Positions 42,434 through 52,394 of a DNA stretch of 64,000 nt are shown here, one piece after another. Position 1 is the first letter of the stretch; every line of letters starts with the position of its first letter. The notes under the pieces were generated by a model. That model was given only the letters and a program-made list of their open reading frames with translations, ran no database searches and was not told where the DNA came from. Origin of the DNA: Prolixibacteraceae bacterium. GTDB lineage: Bacteria; Bacteroidota; Bacteroidia; Bacteroidales; Prolixibacteraceae. A program made the position numbers and the translations under genes. Location of the stretch: positions 1-64,000 of the forward strand of contig DOAQ01000012.1 in assembly GCA_003506435.1 (NCBI GenBank), in the 5' to 3' direction.

Positions 42434-44926
42434 ATGGATACAAAAGCCATTCTTCAAAAAACGGGGCCTGTTCTGGCTGTCATCCTGCTTTTTCTGGTTA
42501 TTAGTGTAGCTTATTTTTCTCCGGTGCTGGAAGGGAAAAAAGTGCAAAGTTCCGATGGCACCCAGTTTCAGGGAATGGCCAAAGAGATTGTGGATTACCG
42601 CGAAGCGACCGGCAAGGAAGCGCTTTGGTCGAATAACATGTTTAGCGGAATGCCTGCCTACCTGACATCAACATTTTACCCGGGCGAACTGCCTGCCAAA
42701 ATACAAAAAGTTGTAGTTTCCATCTCGCACCCGGTGATGATACTGACCCTGAGTTTTCTGTTCTTTTTTATTCTTTGTCTGAGCCTCGACATCAGCCTGT
42801 GGGTTGCTTTTGCGGCCAGCCTGGCGTATGGTTTTATGACTTTCACCTTTGTAGTGATGGTCACCGGGCACATGACCAAGGCGCACACGCTCGCCTACCT
42901 TTCGCTGCTGGTGGCCGGAGTGCTGATGGCCTACAAAAAGAACCGCATTGGCGGAAGCCTCATCACAGCCATTGCGCTGGCCTGGATGTTGAGCGCCAAC
43001 CACCTGCAAATGACCTATTATGCAATCATTTTAATATTGATTTTGGGTATCACTTACCTGGTTTTCGCCATCAAAGAAAAAACTTTGCCTTCGTTTGCAA
43101 AAACTTCGCTGATGCTGGTTGTGGCAGTTATTCTGGCCGTGGGAACCAATTTTTCGCGCCTGTACACCACGTATGAATACGGAAAATATTCGATGCGAAG
43201 CAAGTCGGAACTGACCCTGAACAAAGAGAACAAAACCAGCGGGCTCGATAAAGACTATATTCTCGACTATAGTTACGATTTCGGTGAAGCAATGACCGCT
43301 TTTATTCCGCGTTTCAAAGGTGGCGGTATGTCTGAACCTCTGGGAGAAAACTCTAATTTCTACAAAGAATTGGAGAAAATGCAAGGCGGTAAAAAACTGG
43401 CGGAAGAAGTTTCGAAAAATGCACCATTGTACTGGGGGAGCCAACCGATTTCGGGAGCGCCTTTTTATTTTGGCGCGGTACTTTGTTTTCTGTTTGTTCT
43501 CAGCTTATTTGTAGTGAAAGGAAAAGACAAATGGTGGTTAGTTGCCGTTGTCGTGGTTTCATTTTTACTGTCGCTGGGCAAAAACTTCTCGCTGCTCAGC
43601 AACCTGATGCTCGATTATTTTCCGGGCTACAACAAGTTTCGCGATGTGAAAAATATCATTGTCATCCAGCAGTTTGCAATGGCTTTGCTTGGTGTACTGG
43701 CCGTTCGCGATATTTATCTGCGCAAAATTTCGGATGCCGATTTCATGAAAAGCCTGAAATATGCCACCGGAATAACCGGCGGGCTTGCGCTGATTTTTGC
43801 TGTCTCGCCCGGTCTGGCCGGAAATTTCTCAGGCGCAACCGATGCCCAGTATTTGCAGGCAGGTTGGCCAAAACAACTGATTGATGCGTTGCAAGCCGAC
43901 CGCCAGTCGGTTTTACGCACCGATGCCTTTCGCTCACTGGTTTTCGTACTGCTTGCCGCCGGTGGTTTGTGGGCTTTCCGGAAAAACAAACTGAAGGCAA
44001 AATATGCCATTGTCCTTTGGGTTGCCCTGATATTGATCGATATGTGGCCGGTGAACAAGAAATATTTCAACAATGATAATTTCAGCTCAAAAAAGGAAGT
44101 AGCCGAACCGTTTAAAAAGACGGCAGCCGACATGGCAATTGAAAGAGACAAAGATTTATATTTCCGGGTGCTGAACCTGCGAAACCCATTTGCCGATTCA
44201 CGTACTTCGTATTTCCACAAGTCACTTGGTGGTTACCATGGCGCTAAAATGAAACGCTACAATGAGTTGTTCCAATACCAAATTCAACCCGAAATGCAAC
44301 GGCTGATAGCAGGGTTCCAATCACCGGAAACCATCGATTCGCTGATATCGGCATTGCCGGTAATTAACATGCTGAATACCCGTTACATTATTTATGACAC
44401 TGAGCAGGCGCCGATCACCAATCCTGCTGCATTGGGAAATGCATGGTTGGTTTCGTCGGTAAAAATGGTTGAAAATGCCGATCAGGAAGTTACAGCGCTG
44501 GGGCAGTTCAACCCTGAAAAAGAAGCAATCATCAATAAAAATTTCAGCTCGTTGATTGACGAAAAGACATTTAGTGCTGAAGGGACGGTACAACTAACCG
44601 AATATCAACCCAATTATCTGAAATACGAAGCCAATGTGAACGGTGATCAACTGGCTGTTTTCTCCGAAATTTATTATCCGAAAGGATGGAACGCTTTTAT
44701 TGACGGGGAAGAAACTCCGCATTTCCAGGTGAATTACGTGCTACGAGCCATGTTGCTGCCCGACGGAAAACACGAAGTCGAATTCAAATTTGAACCGCAA
44801 TCCTATTTCGTTGGAAACAAAATTTCAATGGCTAGTTCAGTTTTACTCTTGCTCGCAATTGCTGCTTTTTTGTTTCTCCGGTTAAAAAAACTAAAAAATG
44901 AAGAAACAGAAACCATTAAAGCTTAA
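42434..44926 (+). CDS. YfhO-family membrane protein
   Basis: An 830-residue membrane protein with more than ten hydrophobic segments in the first 560 residues, a soluble stretch, and a final membrane helix before the C-terminus. The external loop GKEALWSNNMFSGMPAY and the later YHGAKMKRYNELFQYQI are YfhO-type signatures. In Firmicutes YfhO takes part in sugar modification of lipoteichoic acid; in Bacteroidota the substrate is not known. ftsX begins inside its last 29 bases, in another frame. Confidence 0.85.
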   Translation: MDTKAILQKTGPVLAVILLFLVISVAYFSPVLEGKKVQSSDGTQFQGMAKEIVDYREATGKEALWSNNMFSGMPAYLTSTFYPGELPAKIQKVVVSISHPVMILTLSFLFFFILCLSLDISLWVAFAASLAYGFMTFTFVVMVTGHMTKAHTLAYLSLLVAGVLMAYKKNRIGGSLITAIALAWMLSANHLQMTYYAIILILILGITYLVFAIKEKTLPSFAKTSLMLVVAVILAVGTNFSRLYTTYEYGKYSMRSKSELTLNKENKTSGLDKDYILDYSYDFGEAMTAFIPRFKGGGMSEPLGENSNFYKELEKMQGGKKLAEEVSKNAPLYWGSQPISGAPFYFGAVLCFLFVLSLFVVKGKDKWWLVAVVVVSFLLSLGKNFSLLSNLMLDYFPGYNKFRDVKNIIVIQQFAMALLGVLAVRDIYLRKISDADFMKSLKYATGITGGLALIFAVSPGLAGNFSGATDAQYLQAGWPKQLIDALQADRQSVLRTDAFRSLVFVLLAAGGLWAFRKNKLKAKYAIVLWVALILIDMWPVNKKYFNNDNFSSKKEVAEPFKKTAADMAIERDKDLYFRVLNLRNPFADSRTSYFHKSLGGYHGAKMKRYNELFQYQIQPEMQRLIAGFQSPETIDSLISALPVINMLNTRYIIYDTEQAPITNPAALGNAWLVSSVKMVENADQEVTALGQFNPEKEAIINKNFSSLIDEKTFSAEGTVQLTEYQPNYLKYEANVNGDQLAVFSEIYYPKGWNAFIDGEETPHFQVNYVLRAMLLPDGKHEVEFKFEPQSYFVGNKISMASSVLLLLAIAAFLFLRLKKLKNEETETIKA

Positions 44927-45776
44927 ACGCCGGGTTTTCCGGTCGTACCTCAGTGCAACAGTTAGCATCTCGCTGGTGCTGTTCCTCTTTGGATTATTTG
45001 GACTGCTGGTGCTGAATGCCGACAAGCTCTCGGATTACGTGCGCGAAAATATTGGTTTTACACTGGTGCTTCACGACGATGTAAAAGAAATTGACGTCAT
45101 CCGGCTGCAAAAAATACTGGATGCCTCCGAGCCGGTGAAATCGACCCGTTTTATCGACAAAGAAACGGCAGCAAAGCAACTTCAGGAAGATCTGGGCGAA
45201 GATTTTCAAGGGTTTCTGGGTTTCAATCCGTTGCTTTCGTCCATTGATGTGAAGTTGTATGCCGAATACACCCGTCCCGACAGCATTGCTGTTCTGGAAA
45301 AAGAATTTCTGAAATATCCGCAGGTAAAAGAAGTTTATTATCAGCGCGATCTGGTGAACCTGATCAATGAGAATGTCAGTAAAATTGGCCTGTTTCTGAT
45401 CGTCTTCTCCGTTTTACTGCTGTTCATTTTCACTTCGCTCATCAACAACACCATTCGCATTTCGGTATATTCACAGCGGTTCATAATCAACACCATGCAA
45501 CTGGTGGGCGCCACACGCGGGTTTATTCGCAAACCATTTATTCTGAGAAGTATTACCTTTGGAATTATCGGAGCTCTTGTTTCGGATGCTCTGCTCGCGC
45601 TTATTTTTATGACTTATAAAAATGAATTTGCCGGCATTTTTAAAATTTCGGGATACGAAACGCTTGGTATTGTTTTTCTTTTTGTGTTGGCAATGGGTAT
45701 CCTGATCTCTTGGTTATCAACCTGGTTCGCGGTTAATAAGTTCCTTCGCCTGCGGTTTGATGAACTGTTTTATTAA
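44898..45776 (+). CDS. ftsX: Cell-division permease FtsX
   Basis: A 292-residue protein with one membrane segment near residues 20-42, a periplasmic domain (about 45-165) and three segments in the C-terminal half (FLIVFSVLLLFIFTSLIN, then two more). This is the FtsX layout. With the ATPase FtsE it activates peptidoglycan hydrolases during division; ftsE is not in the window. It heads the ftsX-DUF3098-uppP-truB-queA row that is common in Bacteroidota. Confidence 0.92.
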   Translation: MKKQKPLKLKRRVFRSYLSATVSISLVLFLFGLFGLLVLNADKLSDYVRENIGFTLVLHDDVKEIDVIRLQKILDASEPVKSTRFIDKETAAKQLQEDLGEDFQGFLGFNPLLSSIDVKLYAEYTRPDSIAVLEKEFLKYPQVKEVYYQRDLVNLINENVSKIGLFLIVFSVLLLFIFTSLINNTIRISVYSQRFIINTMQLVGATRGFIRKPFILRSITFGIIGALVSDALLALIFMTYKNEFAGIFKISGYETLGIVFLFVLAMGILISWLSTWFAVNKFLRLRFDELFY

Positions 45777-45844
45777 ATTAACTGTTACAATTCAGCAAAC
45801 CTGTTATAAAGGAATTAATTATCTTTATCGAAAATTTTTGGGTT

Positions 45845-46108
45845 ATGGTTAAAAAAGAACAAGAAGATATGAAACAAGGTTTCGCTCTGGCAAAAGAGAA
45901 TTATAAGTTGCTGGTTATCGGTTTCGCAATTATCATTCTCGGGTTCATATTGATGGTCGGCGGCAAAAGTAACGATCCGAATGTTTTCAATTCTGAAATT
46001 TTTAGTTTCCGGCGAATTACCCTCGCCCCGATGGTCGTTTTATTCGGCTTCCTGTTCGAGATTTATGCCATTATGAAAAAACCAAAATCGGATAACGAAT
46101 CAGTATGA
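45845..46108 (+). CDS. DUF3098 membrane protein
   Basis: An 87-residue protein with two membrane segments (LLVIGFAIIILGFILMV and ITLAPMVVLFGFLFEIYAIM) and the short loop GGKSNDPNVFNSEIFSFRR, typical of DUF3098. The function is unknown; its conserved place between ftsX and uppP suggests a cell-envelope role. It shares 4 bases with the start of uppP. Confidence 0.88.
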   Translation: MVKKEQEDMKQGFALAKENYKLLVIGFAIIILGFILMVGGKSNDPNVFNSEIFSFRRITLAPMVVLFGFLFEIYAIMKKPKSDNESV

Positions 46109-46893
46109 ATTCATTGCAGGCATTTTTACTGGGTATTATTCAGGGACTTACCGAATTCCTGCCTGTCAGTTCAAGTGGCCACCTCGAAATCGGGAATTAC
46201 CTTTTTGGTGTCAATGCACACAGCAACCTGATATTTGCAGTTGCTGTTCATGGGGCAACAGTACTTTCAACCATCGTTGTTTTCCGAAAAGATATATGGG
46301 CCTTGCTGAAAGGGCTTTTTAAATTTCAATGGAACGAAGAAACCCGGTACATCGCCAAAATACTTTTCTCTTCCGTTCCGGTTGTAATTGTCGGACTTTT
46401 ATTTCAGAAAGAAATCGCTTCATTATTCGATTCCGATATTTTGTTTGTGGGAGCTATGCTGTTGGTCACCGCAACCATTCTTTCCTTTACCTACTTTGCC
46501 AAGTCGGGCGATAAATCTATCAGTTTCCGCGATGCCCTTATTATAGGTCTGGCCCAAACCGTTGCTATTTTGCCCGGTGTTTCCCGCAGCGGATCGACCA
46601 TTGCAACCGGCCTTTTGCTGGGAAACAAACGCGAAAGTGTAGCCCGCTTCTCTTTTCTGATGGTTTTAATCCCTATCATCGGTGCGAATATTCTGGATAT
46701 AATGAACGGAGAAATGAGTTCAAATGATTCCATAGGATTCCTTCCGCTGTTGGTTGGTTTTATTGCCGCTTTTGTTTCCGGGCTTTTGGCATGCAAATGG
46801 ATGATCGGCATTGTAAAGAAAGGTAAACTGATTTATTTTGCCATCTATTGTCTAATTGTAGGACTAATTACTATCTTTGCGGCCGGAATTTAG
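46105..46893 (+). CDS. uppP: Undecaprenyl-diphosphatase
   Basis: A 262-residue membrane enzyme that recycles undecaprenyl pyrophosphate to the monophosphate carrier needed for peptidoglycan and O-antigen synthesis. The two catalytic motifs are GLTEFLPVSSSGHLEI (residues 15-30) and LPGVSRSGSTIATGLLLG (about 154-171). About eight membrane segments are present. It is also linked to bacitracin tolerance in other bacteria. Confidence 0.97.
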   Translation: MNSLQAFLLGIIQGLTEFLPVSSSGHLEIGNYLFGVNAHSNLIFAVAVHGATVLSTIVVFRKDIWALLKGLFKFQWNEETRYIAKILFSSVPVVIVGLLFQKEIASLFDSDILFVGAMLLVTATILSFTYFAKSGDKSISFRDALIIGLAQTVAILPGVSRSGSTIATGLLLGNKRESVARFSFLMVLIPIIGANILDIMNGEMSSNDSIGFLPLLVGFIAAFVSGLLACKWMIGIVKKGKLIYFAIYCLIVGLITIFAAGI

Positions 46894-46937
46894 CTAGGTT
46901 ACCATAATTGTAAATCTCTTATTTAAAAGATTTTCCT

Positions 46938-47651
46938 ATGGGAGAGTCGATACAAGACTTTAACTTTCCGGAAGGAGAAATACTTCTTTTTGACAAAGAA
47001 CTGGAATGGACATCTTTCGATTTGGTGCAGAAAGTACGCAATAATCTTTGCCGTATGTTGGGTATCAAAAAGCTGAAAGTAGGCCATGCCGGAACGCTCG
47101 ATCCAAAAGCGACCGGACTGATGATTCTTTGTACCGGGAAAGCAACCAAACAAATTGAATCGCTTCAGGCAGAAGAAAAGGAATATATTGCCACCTTAAA
47201 ACTGGGAGCGACTACCCCATCGTTCGATTTGGAAACCGAAGAAGAGGCGACTTACGAAACCAGCCATATCACACGGGAACTGGTATTGGAAGCCTTGCAG
47301 AAGTTCGAAGGCAAAACGGATCAGGTACCACCTATATTCAGCGCGGTAAAAATCGACGGAAAACGGGCATACAAACATGCCCGAAAAGGCGAAGATGTGG
47401 AACTGAAATCCCGGCCAATATTTATCCGGGAAATTGAATTGCAGAAATTTTCAGCAGAAGAAATCACCATCAGGGTGGTGTGCAGCAAAGGAACTTATAT
47501 CCGTTCTCTTGCCCGTGATTTGGGACTTAAACTGAACAGCGGGGCCTATCTGACAGGACTTCGCCGAACCCGGATTGGGAATTTCTCGGTAGAAAGTGCA
47601 TTTTCAGTAGAAAATTTTCTAAAAATTTTAAGGGGAAACGTAACGAATTGA
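46938..47651 (+). CDS. truB: tRNA pseudouridine(55) synthase TruB
   Basis: A 237-residue enzyme that converts U55 of the tRNA T-loop to pseudouridine. The catalytic aspartate is Asp55 in GHAGTLDPKATG. The segments YIATLKLGATTPSFDLE, PPIFSAVKIDGKRAYKHAR and SKGTYIRSLARDLG are family signatures. It lies between uppP and queA in the usual order. The C-terminal PUA-like extension seen in some TruB proteins is absent. Confidence 0.97.
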   Translation: MGESIQDFNFPEGEILLFDKELEWTSFDLVQKVRNNLCRMLGIKKLKVGHAGTLDPKATGLMILCTGKATKQIESLQAEEKEYIATLKLGATTPSFDLETEEEATYETSHITRELVLEALQKFEGKTDQVPPIFSAVKIDGKRAYKHARKGEDVELKSRPIFIREIELQKFSAEEITIRVVCSKGTYIRSLARDLGLKLNSGAYLTGLRRTRIGNFSVESAFSVENFLKILRGNVTN

Positions 47652-47657
47652 ATATTG

Positions 47658-47672
47658 CCCCGTAAAACGGGG
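47658..47672. other. Hairpin between truB and queA
   Basis: CCCCGT (47658-47663) pairs perfectly with ACGGGG (47667-47672) over an AAA loop. No T run follows, so it is more likely an RNA-processing or stability hairpin than a terminator. Confidence 0.5.
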
Positions 47673-47789
47673 TTCATGTCTGAATGCCGGTGGAATCCCA
47701 GCTTTGATATGATAACAAAAAATGAAATTGAAATAAGTTCAGAACATAAAGAAAATCAGAAGACAATTAATAAATAAACCATTATACAG

Positions 47790-48839
47790 ATGAAGTTATC
47801 GAAATTTAAATACAATCTTCCCGACGGTTTAATCGCCCTCCACCCGTCTGAAAACCGCGACGAATCGAGATTGATGGTATTGAACCGCAAAACAAAAACT
47901 ATTGAACACCGCATATTTAAAGATGTTAAAGACTACTTTAGCGATAAAGATGTAATGGTTTTCAACGATACCAAAGTTTTTCCGGCCCGGCTGAATGGCA
48001 ACAAGGAAAAAACCGGCGCCGAAATTGAGGTTTTCCTGCTTCGTGAACTGAACCGCGAACAGCGTTTGTGGGATGTGCTGGTTGATCCGGCCCGTAAAAT
48101 ACGAATTGGTAACAAATTATATTTTGGTGACGATGATTTGCTGGTTGCCGAAGTAATCGACAATACCACATCGCGTGGCCGAACCCTTCGTTTCCTTTTT
48201 GACGGACCATACGATGAATTTAAAAAAGCGCTTTACAGCCTGGGTGAAACTCCACTGCCAAAATTCATCAACCGCAGCGTTCAACCGGAAGATAAAGAAC
48301 GTTATCAAACGATTTTTGCGAAACACGAAGGAGCCGTTGCTGCGCCAACTGCCGGACTTCATTTCAGCCGCGAATTGATGAAACGTCTCGAAATTATTGG
48401 CGTTGAGTACGCTTATATTACGTTGCATGTTGGGCTTGGAAACTTTCGCAGTGTGGATGTTGAAGACCTGACCAAACACAAAATGGATTCGGAGCAAATC
48501 TGGATTACCGATAAAGCCTGCGAAATAGTCAACCGGGCTAAAGACAACCGGAAGAGCGTTTGTGCAGTAGGCACTACCGTTATGCGTACGCTGGAAAGTT
48601 CGGTATCAACCCAGGGGCATCTGAAACCATACGAGGGATGGACCAATAAATTTATTTTCCCTCCTTACGATTTCAGCGTGGCCGATAAAATGATCACCAA
48701 CTTTCATCTCCCGTACTCAACTTTACTGATGATGGTTGCTGCTTTCGGAGGCTACGATTTTGTAATGAAAGCTTACGACGACGCCATCAAACAAAAATAC
48801 CGTTTCGGAACGTATGGCGATGCAATGCTGATTATCTGA
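47790..48839 (+). CDS. queA: S-adenosylmethionine:tRNA ribosyltransferase-isomerase QueA
   Basis: A 349-residue enzyme of queuosine synthesis that moves the ribosyl part of SAM onto preQ1 in tRNA. The N-terminus FKYNLPDGLIALHPSENRDE, the segment KHEGAVAAPTAGLHFS, and FHLPYSTLLMMVAAFGG near the end are standard. It is the last gene of the row and is followed by a composite inverted repeat that can end transcription. Confidence 0.97.
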   Translation: MKLSKFKYNLPDGLIALHPSENRDESRLMVLNRKTKTIEHRIFKDVKDYFSDKDVMVFNDTKVFPARLNGNKEKTGAEIEVFLLRELNREQRLWDVLVDPARKIRIGNKLYFGDDDLLVAEVIDNTTSRGRTLRFLFDGPYDEFKKALYSLGETPLPKFINRSVQPEDKERYQTIFAKHEGAVAAPTAGLHFSRELMKRLEIIGVEYAYITLHVGLGNFRSVDVEDLTKHKMDSEQIWITDKACEIVNRAKDNRKSVCAVGTTVMRTLESSVSTQGHLKPYEGWTNKFIFPPYDFSVADKMITNFHLPYSTLLMMVAAFGGYDFVMKAYDDAIKQKYRFGTYGDAMLII

Positions 48840-48861
48840 TAAAAAAAGCAATAAGCCAAGA

Positions 48862-48998
48862 AGAGGCTGCCCGAAAAGTCTGTGATCAAGTCTTCCCGAA
48901 CTTGTTTCTGGATCTCATCTTTCTAATAATCAGACCCTTAAATAAATTCAGAGTGACGCGAATTGCGGATTTTAGAACTTTTTGGACAGCCTCTTTTT
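48862..48998. repeat. Composite inverted repeat with terminator-like arms
   Basis: Outer arms AAGAGGCTGCCCGAAAAGT (48861-48879) and ACTTTTTGGACAGCCTCTT (48977-48995) are complementary at 17 of 19 positions, and a T run follows. Inside is a second, weaker inverted pair: CGAACTTGTTTCTGGATCT (48898-48916) and AGACCCTTAAATAAATTC (48932-48949). It separates the convergent queA and GH92 genes and can act as a terminator for both. The window's first 24 bases look like the edge of a related copy. Confidence 0.7.
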
Positions 48999-49015
48999 GC
49001 TTTTAAATGAGGCAA

Positions 49016-51319
49016 TCAGTTTTGGACTGACATTGAATACGGAAATGCCTTTTCGCTGGTTCCTCTTGATTTATTGGGAACCGATTTCATTCCGAATTCA
49101 AGTTTTCCACCCGATTGAATGGCTGAATGAGTAATGAAGTTTTTATCCCATTCCTGCCCGTTCAGTTTAATATTGTCAACATATATATTTTCTGCTGAAT
49201 TATTTTTTGCTTCAATAACGAACTGGTTGCCGTTTTCAAGTGAGAGCGTGATTTTATTGAACAGCGGCGCACCAAAAACATACTGGTCGGTGCCGGGGCA
49301 AACCGGGTAAAAACCCATCGAACTGAAAACATACCAGGCTGAGGTTTGCCCGTTATCCTCGTCTCCACAGTAACCATCCGGCGTTGCTGCATACAGTTTA
49401 TTCAGTACTTCGCGAACATGTTGTTGCGCTTTCCATGGCTGACCTGCAAAATTATACAGGTAAATCATGTGCTGAATGGGTTGGTTGCCGTGTGCGTAAT
49501 TGCCCATTCCGGCAATTTGCATTTCGCGGATTTCGTGGATCGGAAACCCATAATACGAACAGTCGAAAACCGGCGGCACCACAAAAACCGAGTCGAGCAT
49601 GGAAGCAAAGTTTTCAGTACCTCCCATTAAGTCGGAGAGACCGGCAATATCGTGAAAAACACTCCAAGTATAGTGCCAGCTATTTCCTTCGGTAAACGCA
49701 TCTCCCCATTTGTACGGGCTGAAAGGCGACTGAAAAATACCGTCTTCGTTTTTACCGCGCATCAGTTTTGTTTCCGGGTCAAACACGTTGCGATAATTTT
49801 GCGAACGTTTGGCAAACAAGTCAATCTCTTCCTGCGGGCGTTTCAATTCTTTGGCCAATTGCCAGATGCAATAATCATCATACGCATATTCCAGCGTGCG
49901 TGCCGTATTTTCGTTGATGCCCACGTTATATGGAATGTACCCAAGTTTGTTGTAATAATCGAACCCCATGCGGCCAACCGAACCAATCGACGGATGAACA
50001 GCGCCGGTGTTTTTCAGAATGGCTTCGTACAAAGTTTCTATATCATAAACGCGAATACCTTTCAGGTACGAATCGGCAATCAGCGATGCGGAATTAGAAC
50101 CAATCATGCATCCGCGATGACCGGGACTTGCCCACTCGGGCAACCATCCGCTTTCCTTGTAGGTATTCACCAATCCCTGCATAATCTGGCCGTTCAGTTC
50201 AGGATACATAAGCGTAAAAAACGGGAACACTGCACGGAAAGTATCCCAGAAACCATTGTCGGTAAACAGATAGCCGGGCAACACTTCTCCATTATACGGA
50301 CTGTAATGAACCACCTGGTTGCTGGCGTCGAGTTCGTAAAACTTGCGGGGAAACAACAATGCCCTGTACAGGCATGAATAGAAAGTTTTTATCTCGTCAG
50401 ACGTTCCTCCTTCCACTTTGATTTTACCCAATTCGTTGTCCCATATTTTTTGTCCTTCATTTTTGATATCAGCAAACGACTTGTTCCCGATTTCCCGGTT
50501 TAGATTGAGTTTTGCCTGTTCAAGAGAAATAAACGACGAAGCCACTTTTACATGCACCTGTTCCCCTTTTTTTGTCCGGAAACCAATAACAGCGCCCACA
50601 TGTTCGCCTTCCGCATTATTCAACTTTTCAATTAACTGTTCACCATTCCACGTATGTGTAATTTCAAATGGTTTGTCGAATTCAGCAATAAAAAAGTTGT
50701 GAAAATTTTCGGGCACGCCGCCACTGTTGTTGCGGCAATAACCGATGATTTTTTTCTCTTCAGGAATAATTTTCACCATCGAACCTTTGAAAAATGCATC
50801 CAGTAGAATGTAGGATTTTTCATTTTCAGGAAAAGTAAAGCGGAACATGGCTGCGCGCTCGGTTGGGACAACTTCAACGCGGGTATCGTAGTCGGCCAGA
50901 TAAACACCGTAATAATACGGTTTCGCGGTTTCGGCCTTGTGCGAAAACCACGAAGCGCGGTCGTCTTCCTTAAATTTCAGTTCGCCGGTAACAGCCATCA
51001 GCGAAAAAGCTGCATAGTCGTTGATCCACGGACTGGGCTGATGGGTTTGTTTGATGCCGCGGATTTTGTACGAATCGTAACCATAGCACCAGCCATTACC
51101 CATTTTGCCGGTTTGCGGAGTCCAGAAATTCATTCCCCACGGAAGTGCAATTGCCGGATAAGTATTCCCGTTCGACAAGGCAAAATCGGAATCGGTTCCC
51201 ATCAGCGGATTGGCCAAATCGGAATAACTTACAAATGAAATGGAAGTTGAAGTGGTGGAATGGTCATTGCATGCGATGAATACAAACAATGCTGTGAACA
51301 AATAAAAAAACTTTTTCAT
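49016..51319 (-). CDS. GH92 alpha-mannosidase, lipoprotein
   Basis: A 767-residue exo-acting alpha-mannosidase (most members cleave alpha-1,2 links, calcium-dependent). I place the start at the ATG at 51319, where a lipoprotein signal (MKKFFYLFTALFVFIACND) begins; the longer frame adds 17 charged residues that fit no signal. The N-terminal part has NGNTYPAIALPWGMNF and HQPSPWINDY; the catalytic barrel carries GFWDTFRAVFPFF, PEWASPGHRGCMIG, and the acidic motif CGDEDNGQTSAWYVFSSMGF. It would release mannose from host or fungal N-glycans or other mannans. It is 120 bases downstream of the aldo/keto reductase and not linked to the PUL at 55-64 kb. Confidence 0.93.
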   Translation of the reverse strand: MKKFFYLFTALFVFIACNDHSTTSTSISFVSYSDLANPLMGTDSDFALSNGNTYPAIALPWGMNFWTPQTGKMGNGWCYGYDSYKIRGIKQTHQPSPWINDYAAFSLMAVTGELKFKEDDRASWFSHKAETAKPYYYGVYLADYDTRVEVVPTERAAMFRFTFPENEKSYILLDAFFKGSMVKIIPEEKKIIGYCRNNSGGVPENFHNFFIAEFDKPFEITHTWNGEQLIEKLNNAEGEHVGAVIGFRTKKGEQVHVKVASSFISLEQAKLNLNREIGNKSFADIKNEGQKIWDNELGKIKVEGGTSDEIKTFYSCLYRALLFPRKFYELDASNQVVHYSPYNGEVLPGYLFTDNGFWDTFRAVFPFFTLMYPELNGQIMQGLVNTYKESGWLPEWASPGHRGCMIGSNSASLIADSYLKGIRVYDIETLYEAILKNTGAVHPSIGSVGRMGFDYYNKLGYIPYNVGINENTARTLEYAYDDYCIWQLAKELKRPQEEIDLFAKRSQNYRNVFDPETKLMRGKNEDGIFQSPFSPYKWGDAFTEGNSWHYTWSVFHDIAGLSDLMGGTENFASMLDSVFVVPPVFDCSYYGFPIHEIREMQIAGMGNYAHGNQPIQHMIYLYNFAGQPWKAQQHVREVLNKLYAATPDGYCGDEDNGQTSAWYVFSSMGFYPVCPGTDQYVFGAPLFNKITLSLENGNQFVIEAKNNSAENIYVDNIKLNGQEWDKNFITHSAIQSGGKLEFGMKSVPNKSRGTSEKAFPYSMSVQN

Positions 51320-51439
51320 AAATGCAGGTTTTCTCAATTTTTTAGGTCGTTCTCTGGTTATTAAAATCAATCGGAAAATTCCATTTGTTTGAAATGTCTA
51401 AAAATAACAATTCTTTCCCCCGATCAGCAGAAATACTTG

Positions 51440-52294
51440 TTATGGTTTTCCGTATTTCAGGAAAAGGTTCTCCAGATCGTTCGGGTCGTCGCCCAACCGG
51501 TAATTTTTATCCAGCGAATCAATTCGTTTCATATCTTCCTCTTCAATTTCAAAATCAAAAATATCGGCATTCGACCGTATTCGTTCCGGATGAACTGATT
51601 TAGGAATGGTAACAACCCCTTTTTGCAGGTCCCAGCGCAGGACCAGTTGAACCGGCGTTTTTCCATATTTGGCAGCCATTTCGTTTAAAAGCGGAATTTC
51701 ATTCACCAGTCCTTTCATGATGGGCCTCCATGCTTCGGACTGAATACCGTGTTTCCGGCAAAACTCGTACAAAGCAGGCTGCGTGAGATTCGGGTGAAAT
51801 TCGTACTGGTTGACCATCGGCTTCACGGTTACCTGCGCCATCAGCGACTGAAGATGTGAAATTAAAAAATTGCTGACCCCGATGGCCCTCAATTTACCCT
51901 GTGCATACAGTTCTTCCATGGCTTTCCAGGTTTCAACCGACCGCTGTCCGATTGACCAGTGAATCAGGTAAAGATCGAGGTAGTCGGTTTGCAGTTTGTT
52001 GAGACTGGTTTCCACGGCCCGGAATGTACTTTCGTATCCCTGATCGGTATTCCATATCTTGGTAGTGATGAAGAGTTCCCCGCGGGCAATCCCGCTTGCT
52101 TTAACCGCTTTTCCGACGCCGCTTTCATTGGCATACAACGTAGCCGTATCGATGCTCCGGTAACCGGTTTCGATAGCCGAAAGTACTGCATTTTCAACTT
52201 CCGCACCCTCTTTTGATTTGTGGACACCCAATCCGAGCCAGGGCATCTCAACCCCATTGTATAACCGAACTTTTTGTGAAATATGGTTGATCAT
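51440..52294 (-). CDS. Aldo/keto reductase
   Basis: A 284-residue NADPH-dependent (beta/alpha)8 reductase of the 2,5-diketo-gluconate/prostaglandin-F type. The start VRLYNGVEMPWLGLGVHKS, the Asp-Tyr of SIDTATLYANESGVG, the Lys in FITTKIWNTD and His in YLIHWSIGQ form the catalytic tetrad. The C-terminal cofactor segment is IPKSVHPERIRSNADIFDF. The physiological substrate is unknown. It lies upstream of the GH92 gene in the same direction. Confidence 0.92.
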   Translation of the reverse strand: MINHISQKVRLYNGVEMPWLGLGVHKSKEGAEVENAVLSAIETGYRSIDTATLYANESGVGKAVKASGIARGELFITTKIWNTDQGYESTFRAVETSLNKLQTDYLDLYLIHWSIGQRSVETWKAMEELYAQGKLRAIGVSNFLISHLQSLMAQVTVKPMVNQYEFHPNLTQPALYEFCRKHGIQSEAWRPIMKGLVNEIPLLNEMAAKYGKTPVQLVLRWDLQKGVVTIPKSVHPERIRSNADIFDFEIEEEDMKRIDSLDKNYRLGDDPNDLENLFLKYGKP

Positions 52295-52394
52295 TTTTAT
52301 CGTTTTTAGTTCGACTTCCTGTAGTTATTCAACACGATAAATTTATGGGATATTATTTTACTCTGAACATTCCAAAGAATTTTCAGGAGAATTT

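Noticed and set aside
51320..51370. Longer N-terminus of the GH92 protein
   Set aside because: The added 17 residues are charged and would place the lipoprotein signal inside the protein.
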